From an uncultured Aquimarina sp. (GTDB taxonomy: Bacteria; Bacteroidota; Bacteroidia; Flavobacteriales; Flavobacteriaceae), in NCBI GenBank assembly GCA_947498815.1, contig CANMLU010000015.1:48603-112602 (forward strand): a stretch of 64,000 bases of DNA, read 5' to 3'. Position 1 is the stretch's first letter. Each line of letters begins with the position of its first letter. A program made the translations under genes and the position numbers. The notes under the pieces are model-generated. The model saw only the letters and a list, made by a program, of their open reading frames with translations. It was not told the DNA's origin and did not search any database. Below are positions 63,983 through 64,000 of the stretch, in pieces.

Positions 63983-64000
63983 TCAATGCAAAAATGATGT

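Noticed and set aside
1-64000. tRNA, rRNA and insertion sequences
   Set aside because: Scanning by eye found no cloverleaf with CCA-type ends, no rRNA core sequence, and no transposase-like protein or terminal inverted repeats.

Overview
The window reads as chromosomal DNA of a marine-type Flavobacteriaceae bacterium (Bacteroidota), perhaps close to Aquimarina; the genus is inference. Support: low GC, type IX secretion (T9SS) sorting domains, TonB receptors with carboxypeptidase-like N-terminal domains, Bacteroidota -7 promoter boxes (TAnnTTTG), a CAL67264-type small membrane protein before ettA, menaquinone genes, and double-glycine-leader peptides of the flavobacterial kind. I found no tRNA, rRNA, CRISPR array, insertion sequence or prophage. 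Layout 0-7.2 kb: tail of a metallo-hydrolase, menC, a CPBP membrane protease and menE (menaquinone cluster), then a carboxypeptidase-like/plug/VWA fusion protein and a secreted M24 aminopeptidase. 7.2-13.2 kb is an accessory, secretion-oriented stretch: a repeat lipoprotein, three short Cys-rich peptides with double-glycine-type leaders (one only 50 residues), a CARDB/T9SS protein and a TPR-AraC membrane regulator, with no peptide exporter in the window. 13.3-18.5 kb: a small membrane protein, a TapB-like protein, a VWA lipoprotein and a second lipoprotein, then a LytTR response regulator and its TPR histidine kinase, which follow an acyl-CoA carboxylase beta subunit. 20.3-27.9 kb: housekeeping (ettA, HAD hydrolase, CatA-like acetyltransferase, pseudouridine synthase, cold-shock-domain protein, metallo-hydrolase lipoprotein, TauE/SafE permease) plus a secreted protein made of seven basic 13-residue repeats. 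28-33 kb: a SulP transporter with no normal start codon at its expected N-terminus, a carboxypeptidase-like-domain protein, an aldonolactone-oxidase-like flavoprotein and a Bor-like lipoprotein. 33-40 kb: a hipBA-type toxin-antitoxin pair behind an array of four AT-rich palindromes, an EamA permease, a DUF3307 membrane protein, a HAMP-adenylate cyclase and an SthA-like flavoprotein. 40-51 kb: a PQQ-type sugar dehydrogenase, two TonB-type receptors (one next to a His/Cys-rich DUF6660-like protein, suggesting metal uptake), an AraC regulator, and a translationally coupled pair of exported proteins, one carrying HExxH. 51-64 kb: GNAT enzymes, a vanadium-haloperoxidase-like lipoprotein, a near-solitary T9SS sorting domain, a divergent LysE/Lrp pair, a class C beta-lactamase-like hydrolase, an ECF42-type sigma factor with its YciI/DGPF partner, SDR and DUF4386 genes, an acidic-tailed unknown protein, two small unknown genes, dispersed intergenic repeats and a truncated GIY-YIG reading frame at the right edge. 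The most distinctive elements are the orphan Cys-rich leader-peptide family, the palindrome array of hipBA, the HExxH/HEAT-like pair and the basic-repeat protein. All family names come from reading motifs by eye; no search was run.
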